Under the pieces are notes generated by a model. It saw nothing but the letters and a program-made list of their open reading frames with translations. It was not told where the DNA came from and did no database searches. Positions 19,092-27,231 of a DNA stretch of 64,000 nucleotides are shown piece by piece. The stretch covers positions 62,001-126,000 of the forward strand of contig PHEW01000003.1 of assembly GCA_002841315.1 (NCBI GenBank). Reading direction: 5' to 3'. The translations under genes and the position numbers were made by a program. The DNA is from Actinobacteria bacterium HGW-Actinobacteria-4. GTDB taxonomy: Bacteria; Actinomycetota; Actinomycetes; Actinomycetales; Demequinaceae. Within the stretch, counting starts at the first letter, position 1, and the number at the start of each line of letters is the position of its first letter.

Positions 19092-20180
19092 ATGCACAGG
19101 CCCACCGTTGCGGTCCTCTTTGGGGGCCGATCCTCGGAGCACGGCGTCTCGTGCGTCACCGCCGGCGGGGTCCTTGGCGCGATCGACAGGGAACGGTGGA
19201 ATGTCGTCGCCATTGGCATCACTACTGATGGCCAATGGGTCCCCGCGAGCGCGGATCCCTCTCACTGGAGGATTCACGCCGGCGAGATGCCGTCGGTGGT
19301 CGCCCACGGCGGCAACGTGTTGCCCCCGCACCGCGCCGGTGACCGCAACTGGCGTGTGGAGCGTGACGGCGTGGTGAGGCTGTTCGAACAAATCGACGTG
19401 GTGTTCCCGTTGCTGCACGGGCCGTGGGGCGAGGACGGCACGGTGCAAGGGGCCTTCGAACTGGTTGACGTGCGCTACGTGGGATCCGGCGTCCTGGCAT
19501 CGGCAGTAGGTATGGACAAGCAGTTCATGAAGACCGCCTTTGTTGACGCTGGCCTGCCCGTCACGCCGGATGTGGTGCTGCTGCCCGGGCAGCGAGTCGA
19601 GCCACGTCGCCAGGAGATCGAGGTGCTTGGCTTGCCAGTGTTCGTCAAGCCTGCGCGCGCCGGGTCCTCGATGGGGATATCGCGCGTTGACGCCTGGGAT
19701 CGCCTTGACCGCGCCGTTGACGAGGCACGCTTGCATGATCCCAAGGTCTTGATCGAGCAAGCGGTGGTGGGGCGCGAAATCGAGACAGCGGTGCTCCAGA
19801 CCGGGGACACCGTTGAGGCGTCTCCCGCAGGGGAGATCGTTACGGGCGGCGATCACACGTTCTACGACTTCGATGCCAAGTATCTGGACGAGACCGACGT
19901 GCAATTGAAGTGCCCTACGGACCTGCCGGGTACCGTCCGCGACACCGTGGCCGATTATGCGCGGCGCGCATTCGCGGCCGTTGGCGCGGAAGGCCTGGCC
20001 CGCGTGGACTGCTTTGTGGGACCAGACGGATCGGTCACCGTGAACGAGATCAACACCATGCCCGGGTTCACCACCACCAGTATGTACCCGCGCATGTGGG
20101 CAGCCGCGGGAGTGACGTACCCGGAACTCGTAGAACGCCTGCTTCAGCATGCGATGACTCGCCGCGTGGGCCTGCGGTGA
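19092..20180 (+). CDS. ddl: D-alanine--D-alanine ligase
   Basis: Protein of 362 residues, ATP-grasp fold, making D-Ala-D-Ala for peptidoglycan. GGRSSEHGVSC (N-terminal substrate loop), FPLLHGPWGEDGT, KPARAGSSMGI and NEINTMPGFT are visible. It overlaps the next gene by 4 bases (GTGA). The murA-plsC-gpsA-ddl order joins wall and lipid precursor supply. Confidence 0.96.
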   Translation: MHRPTVAVLFGGRSSEHGVSCVTAGGVLGAIDRERWNVVAIGITTDGQWVPASADPSHWRIHAGEMPSVVAHGGNVLPPHRAGDRNWRVERDGVVRLFEQIDVVFPLLHGPWGEDGTVQGAFELVDVRYVGSGVLASAVGMDKQFMKTAFVDAGLPVTPDVVLLPGQRVEPRRQEIEVLGLPVFVKPARAGSSMGISRVDAWDRLDRAVDEARLHDPKVLIEQAVVGREIETAVLQTGDTVEASPAGEIVTGGDHTFYDFDAKYLDETDVQLKCPTDLPGTVRDTVADYARRAFAAVGAEGLARVDCFVGPDGSVTVNEINTMPGFTTTSMYPRMWAAAGVTYPELVERLLQHAMTRRVGLR

Positions 20181-20935
20181 CCGCACCCGAGCCCTCCCAG
20201 ACCTGGGACGCCGGAAGCTATCAGCACCACACCCCCTTTGTGGCGAAGCTTGGCGAAGACGTGGTCGCGTTGCTCAACCCCCAGTCGCGCGAGCGGATTC
20301 TTGACCTGGGATGTGGCGATGGCGCGCTCACGCGCGTGATCATCAAGCACGGCGCTGACGTGGTGGGCGTTGATGCGAGCGCATCGTTTGTGGCCTCTGC
20401 GAAGGCCGCAGGTATTGACGCTCGTGTCGCTGACGTCCAACGACTGTCCTTCGACGAAGAGTTTGACGCGGTGTTCACGAACGCCGTGCTGCACTGGGTT
20501 CCCGATCATGGCGCCATGGCTCGCGGCGTGCACGCGGCGCTGGTTCCCGGAGGCCGGTTTGTGGGGGAGTTCGGGGGCTTCGGCAACGTGGCCGCTATCT
20601 CGACGGCGCTGCGCATGGCGGCCGCGCAGTGGGGAGCTGATTCCAGCCTCGCAGCGCCGTACAACAATCCCACGGAGGGAGAGTTCGCCGCAGTGCTCGA
20701 AGCAGCGGGCTTTCGGGTGGAGCAAGCGTTCACCTTCGCGCGCCCCACGCTCCTACCCACGGGGATGCGTGGATGGCTTGAGGTGATGCGGGGTACCTAC
20801 CTCGACTCCTTTGGCGATCACCGCGAGGACGCCTTGAGCTCGATCCTTGCCGCGCTGGAGCCTTCTATGACGAACGCGAGCGGCGAGTGGTTCGCAGATT
20901 ACGTGCGTCTGCGCTTTGTCGCCATCAAACCGTAG
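20177..20935 (+). CDS. Class I SAM-dependent methyltransferase
   Basis: Protein of 252 residues. The SAM-binding motif is ILDLGCGDGALT, followed by VGVDASASFVA and the post-I to IV region VFTNAVLHWVPDHGAM. The architecture is like trans-aconitate or ubiquinone/menaquinone-type small-molecule methyltransferases; the substrate is not determinable. GTG 20177 overlaps the ddl stop, so it is translationally coupled to ddl. Confidence 0.85.
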   Translation: MTAPEPSQTWDAGSYQHHTPFVAKLGEDVVALLNPQSRERILDLGCGDGALTRVIIKHGADVVGVDASASFVASAKAAGIDARVADVQRLSFDEEFDAVFTNAVLHWVPDHGAMARGVHAALVPGGRFVGEFGGFGNVAAISTALRMAAAQWGADSSLAAPYNNPTEGEFAAVLEAAGFRVEQAFTFARPTLLPTGMRGWLEVMRGTYLDSFGDHREDALSSILAALEPSMTNASGEWFADYVRLRFVAIKP

Positions 20936-20945
20936 TCAAGACTGA

Positions 20946-21407
20946 CTACCGGCACTGGAGCCCGTTGGTGGGTGCCAGAGCCGCCGCGTAAGAGAACGTG
21001 GTGAGGATCTCCGGCAGCGCCTCGTCGACCAGCGCTTTGGGAATCGTGAGTTCCAACGCGGGGGAGCGACCGAACGTAGTGGTGTACCAGAAGTCGTCGT
21101 CTTCGCGAATGATCCAGTCCATCGTGATGGACCCAGTGCTCACAGCCAGGCAGGGATCCGTGGTGGGTCCCGGCGGCTCCACTCCGCACCGTGCCACCAT
21201 CACGAACTCATCGCCCCACGCCGCCGTCGCTTGGCTCGTGGTGACCCGGTACTCGAGCCCGCCCACGACGTCTGGGACGGCGAGCATGACCGGTGCGCAT
21301 GCAGGGTCTCCCGCATAGGGCGCGGCTTCCACGACATACGGCTGAGCGCAGCCGCCGAGTGTGGCAATGGCGACGGTGACGGCGATCCACGGAGAGGTCC
21401 AACGCAT
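20946..21407 (-). CDS. DUF3515 lipoprotein
   Basis: Protein of 153 residues with a lipoprotein signal (hydrophobic 8-18, lipobox LGGC at about 17-20). The mature part has several cysteines and matches the DUF3515 pattern (PACAPVM, VPDVVGG) found beside ddl and thiL in many actinobacteria. Function unknown; envelope location expected. ATG 21407 has TAGGCT six bases upstream, indicating a leaderless start. Confidence 0.82.
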   Translation of the reverse strand: MRWTSPWIAVTVAIATLGGCAQPYVVEAAPYAGDPACAPVMLAVPDVVGGLEYRVTTSQATAAWGDEFVMVARCGVEPPGPTTDPCLAVSTGSITMDWIIREDDDFWYTTTFGRSPALELTIPKALVDEALPEILTTFSYAAALAPTNGLQCR

Positions 21408-21419
21408 GTGTCCAGCCTA
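21407..21419 (-). promoter_or_regulatory. Leaderless promoter -10 for the DUF3515 gene
   Basis: On the minus strand TAGGCT (21419-21414), six bases, ATG at 21407. Confidence 0.5.
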
Positions 21420-21496
21420 TGTGGCCTCACCGCACGCTGGCGGCGCGCCGCGACAGTCCGGCGGCCCGAATCAGTGGTGACTAACCGCCAGCGCGG

Positions 21497-21509
21497 TAGC
21501 GTCACCTTG
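21497..21509 (+). promoter_or_regulatory. Leaderless promoter -10 for the MATE gene
   Basis: TAGCGT at 21497-21502, six bases, GTG at 21509. Confidence 0.5.
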
Positions 21510-22864
21510 TGAGCACCTGGCTGACCGAGTTTCGCGGACTTCCGCACCGCCGTGCCTTCGCACTCGCGTGGCCCATGATCGTGGCAAATGTGTCGGTCCC
21601 CCTGGTGGGGCTGGTGGATACCGCGATGCTCGGCAACTTCAGTAACCAGATCCACCTGGGCGCCGTGGCCCTCGGGGCACTCGTGATGTCCGCATCCTTC
21701 TGGTTACTGTCGTTCCTGCGCCTTGGCACGACGTCGCTCGTGGGACGCGCCCTGGGGGGAGGGCGTCAGTCCGAGGCGGCAGGCCACCTTCAGCGCGCAC
21801 TGATGTTGGGCGCCGCACTCGCCGCGGCGGTTCTGGTGTTGCAGTGGCTGGTGCTGCCGCTCACCCTGGGTGTGCTTGCTCCCGACGATCACATTGCGTC
21901 GCTCGCGACCACCTATGCGCAGATACGCATCCACTCGCTACCCGCGCTGCTGGCCACGCTCGCGATCACTGGCTACTTCATTGGTGCACAGGACACTCGC
22001 CGACCGCTCGTGATTGCCGTGGGCGTGAACATCATCAATCTGGGATTCGACATCCTGTTCGTGGGGGTGTTCCGGTGGGAGAGCGAGGGTGCCGCGTGGG
22101 CGTCCCTCATTGCAGAGTGGTCCGGGTTCTTCATTGCCGCTGCGTTGCTGTGGCGCTTCCTCACGCCTGCACAGCGGGAGCGGATGCGGCGCTGGAGGAG
22201 AGTGGGGCTCCGAACGGGGTGGCGTGCGCTGCTGGTGCTGAACTCTGATCTGTTTATCCGCACCGCAACGCTCTACGCGGTGTTCACCTTTATGGCCGCG
22301 GCTGGGGGGCGCATCAGCCCCTTGATCCTGGCCGTGAACGCCATCCTGATTCAATTGACGTACCTGGCCAGCTACGCCCTGGACGGCTACACCCACTCCG
22401 CCGAGGCCCTTGGTGCTCAGGCCCTTGGCGCGCGAGACGTGAGGGGCTTCCACCGGGCAACCCTGGCATCGGCGCTTCCGGCGCTAGCAATAGCGGCGCT
22501 CTTCACGGCGGGCTTCCTGGTGCTGCGCGAACCCATCCTCGCGATCATGACCAACATCCCCGAGCTCGCAGACGCCACTCGCCAGTACTACGCGTGGGCG
22601 GCGTGGATCCCGTTGGTTTCGGTCGCGGCGTATGTGTTTGACGGTGTGTTCATCGGTTCGGGAAAGTCGCGGCCCATGCGCACCATGATGCTCGTGGCGG
22701 CGCTCGGCGTGTTCGCCCCGGTCTACTGGATTTCGACCACATTGGCCGATGCTCCGAGCAACAATCACTTGTGGCTTTCCTTCATGCTGTTCAACGCCGC
22801 GCGTGGAATATTGCTCGCGATCATGTACAGAAGGCTCACAGTGCGGCAAGATTGGGTTGCATGA
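21509..22864 (+). CDS. MATE-family efflux transporter (DinF-like)
   Basis: Protein of 451 residues with about twelve membrane segments in two pseudo-repeats (first begins ALAWPMIVANVSVPLVGLVD, second ALLVLNSDLFIRTATLYAVF). The family exports cationic drugs or metabolites in exchange for Na+ or H+. DinF-type features include DTAMLGN early in the protein. Substrate unknown. GTG start supported by the leaderless promoter. It overlaps the next gene by 4 bases. Confidence 0.9.
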   Translation: MSTWLTEFRGLPHRRAFALAWPMIVANVSVPLVGLVDTAMLGNFSNQIHLGAVALGALVMSASFWLLSFLRLGTTSLVGRALGGGRQSEAAGHLQRALMLGAALAAAVLVLQWLVLPLTLGVLAPDDHIASLATTYAQIRIHSLPALLATLAITGYFIGAQDTRRPLVIAVGVNIINLGFDILFVGVFRWESEGAAWASLIAEWSGFFIAAALLWRFLTPAQRERMRRWRRVGLRTGWRALLVLNSDLFIRTATLYAVFTFMAAAGGRISPLILAVNAILIQLTYLASYALDGYTHSAEALGAQALGARDVRGFHRATLASALPALAIAALFTAGFLVLREPILAIMTNIPELADATRQYYAWAAWIPLVSVAAYVFDGVFIGSGKSRPMRTMMLVAALGVFAPVYWISTTLADAPSNNHLWLSFMLFNAARGILLAIMYRRLTVRQDWVA

Positions 22865-23805
22865 CGGGCCTGGTGTATTCACCGCGCTTCCCCCGGGGTT
22901 GGTGGTGGTTTCATGCCCTCAATCTGGCCGCAGCGGCCGCGTTGGCGTTGGTCGGCTGGTTGGTCTTCAGCGGCGTCACCGCCATCCTCGCGTGGCCGAT
23001 GTATGTGGCGGCGGCCCTCTTCGCAGGCGTCACGCTGTTGCGAGTCCTGCGGGAGGCTCGGATCGTGCCACTCGTGAAGGGCAAGGCAACCACGAAGGGG
23101 TACCGACTCAGGTTCACCTTCCCCTGCGCGACGTCTCTGTTGGACGTGTTCTCGAGGAGCAACTCGTGCGCCTATACCTCTGGCTCGACGCTGACGATCG
23201 TCGAGCGCATCACCGGCCTTCGCGACTTCACGTACCTTGGCCCCACGCTCTACGAATATGAAGCGCGTTCGGGCGCAGGTCCGTTTCGGTTCTTCAGCGA
23301 GTCCCGGCTGGGCTTTCATGACTTTGACGATTTGGCACGTGCGCTCGCGGATCATGACATCTCGATGGTGCTCCTCATCGAGACCGGACCTGAGGCTGGC
23401 CGCCCGCCAGTGCACCGCGTTACTCCGGACGCACCGTACTCGCGATGGGTGGCATTGCCGCGGCGTTCGGCGGTCGTCACTGCCGCCGCGCGCGATGGTG
23501 CCGATATTCCCAGCGTGTGGGAGGACGCGACGGCTCACCCATCGGACAGTGTGCGCATCGAGACACGCGACCACCTGCCGTGCGTCTTCGCCGTGGCGTT
23601 CGTGCCGCCCACGAGCCCGGAGGCGTGGACCGAACTAGGGAACGGTTCGCAAGGCCGGTATGGAGACACCATCATGCTGTGGACTGAGTCGGGAGGGATT
23701 CAATGCCACATCGACATTCCTGCGGGCTTCACGGGCTTCACGGTGCTCACTACTCACGATAACAACGCTCAGTACTTTCACGTGCACCTGGAGCAGCACC
23801 CCTAG
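22861..23805 (+). CDS. Two-span membrane protein of unknown function
   Basis: Protein of 314 residues. Two adjacent membrane segments (about 17-40 and 44-60) are followed by a soluble domain of about 250 residues rich in beta-strand-like stretches, with no catalytic motif that I recognise. ATG overlaps the MATE stop (ATGA), so it is made together with the transporter and may be an accessory. It lies between a MATE gene and thiL, outside the conserved core order. Confidence 0.7.
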   Translation: MTGLVYSPRFPRGWWWFHALNLAAAAALALVGWLVFSGVTAILAWPMYVAAALFAGVTLLRVLREARIVPLVKGKATTKGYRLRFTFPCATSLLDVFSRSNSCAYTSGSTLTIVERITGLRDFTYLGPTLYEYEARSGAGPFRFFSESRLGFHDFDDLARALADHDISMVLLIETGPEAGRPPVHRVTPDAPYSRWVALPRRSAVVTAAARDGADIPSVWEDATAHPSDSVRIETRDHLPCVFAVAFVPPTSPEAWTELGNGSQGRYGDTIMLWTESGGIQCHIDIPAGFTGFTVLTTHDNNAQYFHVHLEQHP

Positions 23806-23815
23806 GCTTGCCTGA
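23803..23815 (+). promoter_or_regulatory. Leaderless promoter -10 for thiL
   Basis: TAGGCT at 23803-23808, six bases, ATG at 23815. It overlaps the upstream stop codon. Confidence 0.5.
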
Positions 23816-24756
23816 TGACCACCATCGGCGAGATGAGCGAGGACGCCCTCATTGCACTGTTCGCACCTCGGCTGCCGTCCACTGACGTCGAGGTCCTGGG
23901 CCCCGGGGATGATGCCGCGATCATTTCCATCGACGGCGACCTGGTGGTCTCGAGCGACGTGCTCATCGAGGGCCGTCACTTCAAGCTTGGATGGTCCACC
24001 GCTGCGGATGTTGGCTGGCGCGCTGCGATCCAGAACATCGCCGACATCGACGCGATGGGCGCCGTAGCAACCGCGCTTCAGGTGACACTAGCGGCCCCAT
24101 CGGAGACGCCAGTGGATTGGGTGCTTGGCTTCGCGGACGGCCTGCGGGAGGCCTGTGAACCCCTGGGCGTGGGTGTGGTGGGCGGGGACCTGTCGAGCGC
24201 CACCGAGATCGCGATCTCCGTCACCGCGCTGGGCGAGACGCACGGCACCGCGCCGGTCACGAGGGCCGATGCCGTGGCCGGGCAGGTCATCGCGGTTTCG
24301 GGAATGCTTGGTGCGGGCAAGGCAGGCTACGAACAACTCGCCGCCGGGGTGAGGGTTGACGAGGCGACCGTCGCGTTGTTTCTGCGACCCAACCCGCGCA
24401 TCGGCGCCGGGCTCGAGGCGGCGCTCTACGGTGCGGTCGCGCTCATGGATCTATCAGACGGGTTGGTGCGAGATGCAGGACGCATCGCGAAGGCCAGTGA
24501 GGTGGGCATGGCACTCGACTCCGCCTCGTTGCCGGTCCACCCAGGAGTGGCAGTGGCGGCGCAGGCGTTGGGCGGCGATGCCACGCAGTGGGCCCTGACG
24601 GGCGGCGAGGATCACCACATGCTCGCGGTGTTCCCCACAGAGAGCGCGGTACCCGAGGGCTGGAGTGTGGTGGGCGTCACCACCGATGATCACGAAGGTG
24701 TGCGGGTAGATGGCGCTGAGCCAACTGACCAGGGGTGGGATCACTTTCTCCGGTGA
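23815..24756 (+). CDS. thiL: Thiamine-monophosphate kinase
   Basis: Protein of 313 residues, PurM-like ATP-binding fold. It phosphorylates thiamine phosphate to thiamine diphosphate, the last step of cofactor synthesis. Signatures are VLGPGDDAAII, SSDVLIEGRHF, NIADIDAMGA, GGDLSSATEI, LMDLSDGLVRD and the C-terminal LTGGEDH. Confidence 0.94.
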   Translation: MTTIGEMSEDALIALFAPRLPSTDVEVLGPGDDAAIISIDGDLVVSSDVLIEGRHFKLGWSTAADVGWRAAIQNIADIDAMGAVATALQVTLAAPSETPVDWVLGFADGLREACEPLGVGVVGGDLSSATEIAISVTALGETHGTAPVTRADAVAGQVIAVSGMLGAGKAGYEQLAAGVRVDEATVALFLRPNPRIGAGLEAALYGAVALMDLSDGLVRDAGRIAKASEVGMALDSASLPVHPGVAVAAQALGGDATQWALTGGEDHHMLAVFPTESAVPEGWSVVGVTTDDHEGVRVDGAEPTDQGWDHFLR

Positions 24757-24769
24757 TAGGTTGTGCCCA
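24757..24769 (+). promoter_or_regulatory. Leaderless promoter -10 for the gene at 24769
   Basis: TAGGTT at 24757-24762, six bases, ATG at 24769. It decides this ATG over the in-frame GTG at 24763. Confidence 0.5.
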
Positions 24770-25146
24770 TGACGAAGCGGTTGTTGCTGGCACTTGCGCC
24801 ATTCGTGGGGGCTGTCGCCGTGGTGGTTGGCGGCGTTGCTGTGATTGTGGTGGCCAATGATTCCGCGCGCGCGGGTGCCACAGTTCCGAGCTCTGCCTTC
24901 GACTCCGTAATCCTTGGCGAAAGTGAGGAAACGGGTGAGGCAGTGACGCGTCCGATCATCGCGAGCGCCTATCCATTTGCCTATGGAGACGACAGGACAC
25001 ATGCCTCGGACTGGGTGATTGTGACAAAGCCCGTCTCGGACGTGCTCGTGCCCGTTGTGCGACCGGCACCACGGCAGCCATTGCCCGACCCCTACTTCGA
25101 CGATCCGCCACTTCTCAATTGGTGCGACTTCTACGAGTGCCCCTAG
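24769..25146 (+). CDS. Small exported or membrane-anchored protein
   Basis: Protein of about 125 residues. One N-terminal hydrophobic segment (about 4-28, with VGAVAVVVGGVAVIVVAN) acts as signal or anchor; the outer part is Pro/Asp-rich and ends with two cysteines (NWCDFYECP). No family recognised. It lies between thiL and the convergent rpmB. Confidence 0.65.
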   Translation: MTKRLLLALAPFVGAVAVVVGGVAVIVVANDSARAGATVPSSAFDSVILGESEETGEAVTRPIIASAYPFAYGDDRTHASDWVIVTKPVSDVLVPVVRPAPRQPLPDPYFDDPPLLNWCDFYECP

Positions 25147-25230
25147 AGGCTCCAAGCGCGCAGTCCATCTGACCTGGGTCTGGAACGCTCCACTTCCTTG
25201 CATTCGGGCGCAAAGGTCACGACATGCAAA

Positions 25231-25259
25231 CGGGCGCCCCCTCAGTGAGGAGACGCCCG
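25231..25259 (-). terminator. Terminator after rpmB
   Basis: CGGGCG and CGCCCG (25231-25236 and 25254-25259) bracket an inner CCTC-AGT-GAGG stem. On the minus strand the hairpin is followed by TTT. It begins 26 bases after the rpmB stop. Confidence 0.6.
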
Positions 25260-25285
25260 GAAGCGGTGCGGCTGAGCCGCGAAAA

Positions 25286-25477
25286 CTAGATGTTGCGCGT
25301 GACCTTGCCGGCCTTGAGGCACGAGGTGCACACGTTGAGGCGCTTTGGTGAGCCCGAGACGATGGCGCGCACGCGCTGAATGTTCGGGTTCCAGCGACGC
25401 TTGGTGCGACGGTGGGAGTGGGAAATGGAGTGCCCGAAGGACGGGCCCTTGCCACAGACTTCGCAGTTGGCAGCCAC
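25286..25477 (-). CDS. rpmB: 50S ribosomal protein L28
   Basis: Protein of 63 residues. [20 protein letters not shown] at the start and the C-terminal TSCLKAGKV are diagnostic. Both CxxC pairs are present (CEVC and CTSC), so this is the zinc-binding form. GTG at 25477 is chosen over the longer frame because AAGGAG lies 7 bases upstream and the product then begins where L28 begins. It is divergent from the DAK2 gene, as in related genomes. Confidence 0.96.
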   Translation of the reverse strand: MAANCEVCGKGPSFGHSISHSHRRTKRRWNPNIQRVRAIVSGSPKRLNVCTSCLKAGKVTRNI

Positions 25478-25710
25478 GATATTGCTCCTTGGGTTTCTTT
25501 GCACGCTCCGAGTGGTCTCGGGACACGTGCCACATTTACTCGCCCGCTGTTCGGGCAACCGCACTAGAGTATCCGAACGTAAGGCTCCGCGCCAAACTCA
25601 GGAAGGCCGTGGCGTAGTATTCGTCACGCAGCACTGGCGCGAACGTGCCACCATAGTGCTAGCCCACGCTTCTACATGAGTAACGACTGTACGTGACGTG
25701 AGGGGGAACC

Positions 25711-27231
25711 ATGGCGGAATCGGCAGAGCTTCGCCGGTGGCTGGACTCTGGCGCCAAGGCTGTCAAGCGTGCCCGTAACAAACTCGACGAAATCAACGTG
25801 TTTCCCGTCGCCGACTCCGACACGGGCACTAACCTCTACCTGACGCTCCAAGAGGGCAATAGAGCCGTCGCGAAACTACCAGCGAGCGCTACGCATCGCG
25901 AAGTGGTCGCGGCCTTTGCGCGCGGCGCGCTGATGGGCGCTCGAGGCAACTCCGGGGTGATTGTCAGTCAGTACCTGAGCGCCTTCCTAGGAACGCTCGA
26001 CGCACGCGGGGGGCTCCAGAAGGCCAAGCCCCGCGACATCGCGGCCGCACTCGAGGACGCAAGCGATGCCGCCTACGCGGCCGTGAGTTCCCCTGTGGAG
26101 GGCACCATCCTGACCGTCGCACGTGCGGCAGCGAAGGGCGCCCACGGTGCAGCAGACGTCAATGCTGGCCGGGAAGCAACCATTGTCGCCGCCGTTGTGT
26201 CCGCCCGCGTGGCGCTGGCCCGCACTCACGAGACACTACCCAGCGCGCGGGCCGCAGGCGTGGTGGACGCGGGCGCGGCGGGGCTCGTGCTCCAGCTCGA
26301 GATGCTCGCGGAGACCATCGCCGGCCCCGATTGCCTCAGTGCCATCGACGAGGTCGAGTGGGAAGTAGCGGCATCGGCCAGCGGGGACGTCATCGCGGTT
26401 CCGGGCCACGCGCATTCTCATCCGCGCGGGGGCGCCTATGAGGTGATGTTCGTGATCACGTCCGCCGAAGACTTGGGACCGTCGTTGCGCGAGCAACTCT
26501 CCGAGGTTGGCGACTCTGTCGCGGTGAGCGGCGGTCACGGCACGTGGCAGGCCCACGTCCACACTGACGAGCCCGACCAAGCCGTGCGGGTTGGGGCAAA
26601 GGCGAGCGCCCGGCAGATGCTGGTGCAGAACATCGCGATGGGTCATGCGTCGGACCGCGCGGCTACGGGCGTGGTGGCGCTCACCGCCTGTCCCGGGCTT
26701 GCTGGCCCCTTGGCGGACGCGGGCGCTGTGGTGCTCGTGGTTCCCGATCCCACGTCGCTGAAGCGCCGTGAACTTCGCCGTGCGGTCAAAGACGCGTCGC
26801 AATCGTCGGCGGTTGTGGTGGCTGGCCATCCGGCGTTGCGCGCCGCGGCTCAGGTGCTCGCTGACCGCCGCCGTAAGCCACACCTCACCGTCCTTGACGC
26901 CACGCACGAGGCCCATGTGGTGGCGGCCGTCGCCGCAGCAGCGGTGGTGACCCCAGGGCAGGACCTTGCGGCGCAGATGGCGGCAGCGATCGCGGCGACC
27001 ACGGTGGACCAGTCAACGGCGGATGCCCTCGATGAGGATCTTGATAGGCTCGTCAACCGCGACACCGAGGTGGTGACCCTGATCTTGGCAGCGGGCAAGA
27101 CCGTCGAGATGACCACCACCGCGCGGCTGTCGTTGCGGGCGCTCGCGCCCGCCGCAGACATCAATGTCTACGAAGGCGGGCAGAAGGCCCCAGACATCTT
27201 GCTTGGTGTCGAGGCCCCGCTCAGCCCATGA
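25711..27231 (+). CDS. DAK2-domain protein (YloV/FakA-like kinase)
   Basis: Protein of 506 residues. The N-terminal DAK2 domain (1-200) shows INVFPVADSDTGTNLYLTL, GARGNSGVIVSQ and AAGVVDAGAAGLVL, the ATP-binding pattern of dihydroxyacetone-kinase L subunits. A FakA-type middle and C-terminal region follows. In Firmicutes FakA phosphorylates fatty acids delivered by FakB; the actinobacterial role next to recG is not established. GAGGGGGAA precedes ATG. It overlaps recG by 4 bases. Confidence 0.88.
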   Translation: MAESAELRRWLDSGAKAVKRARNKLDEINVFPVADSDTGTNLYLTLQEGNRAVAKLPASATHREVVAAFARGALMGARGNSGVIVSQYLSAFLGTLDARGGLQKAKPRDIAAALEDASDAAYAAVSSPVEGTILTVARAAAKGAHGAADVNAGREATIVAAVVSARVALARTHETLPSARAAGVVDAGAAGLVLQLEMLAETIAGPDCLSAIDEVEWEVAASASGDVIAVPGHAHSHPRGGAYEVMFVITSAEDLGPSLREQLSEVGDSVAVSGGHGTWQAHVHTDEPDQAVRVGAKASARQMLVQNIAMGHASDRAATGVVALTACPGLAGPLADAGAVVLVVPDPTSLKRRELRRAVKDASQSSAVVVAGHPALRAAAQVLADRRRKPHLTVLDATHEAHVVAAVAAAAVVTPGQDLAAQMAAAIAATTVDQSTADALDEDLDRLVNRDTEVVTLILAAGKTVEMTTTARLSLRALAPAADINVYEGGQKAPDILLGVEAPLSP

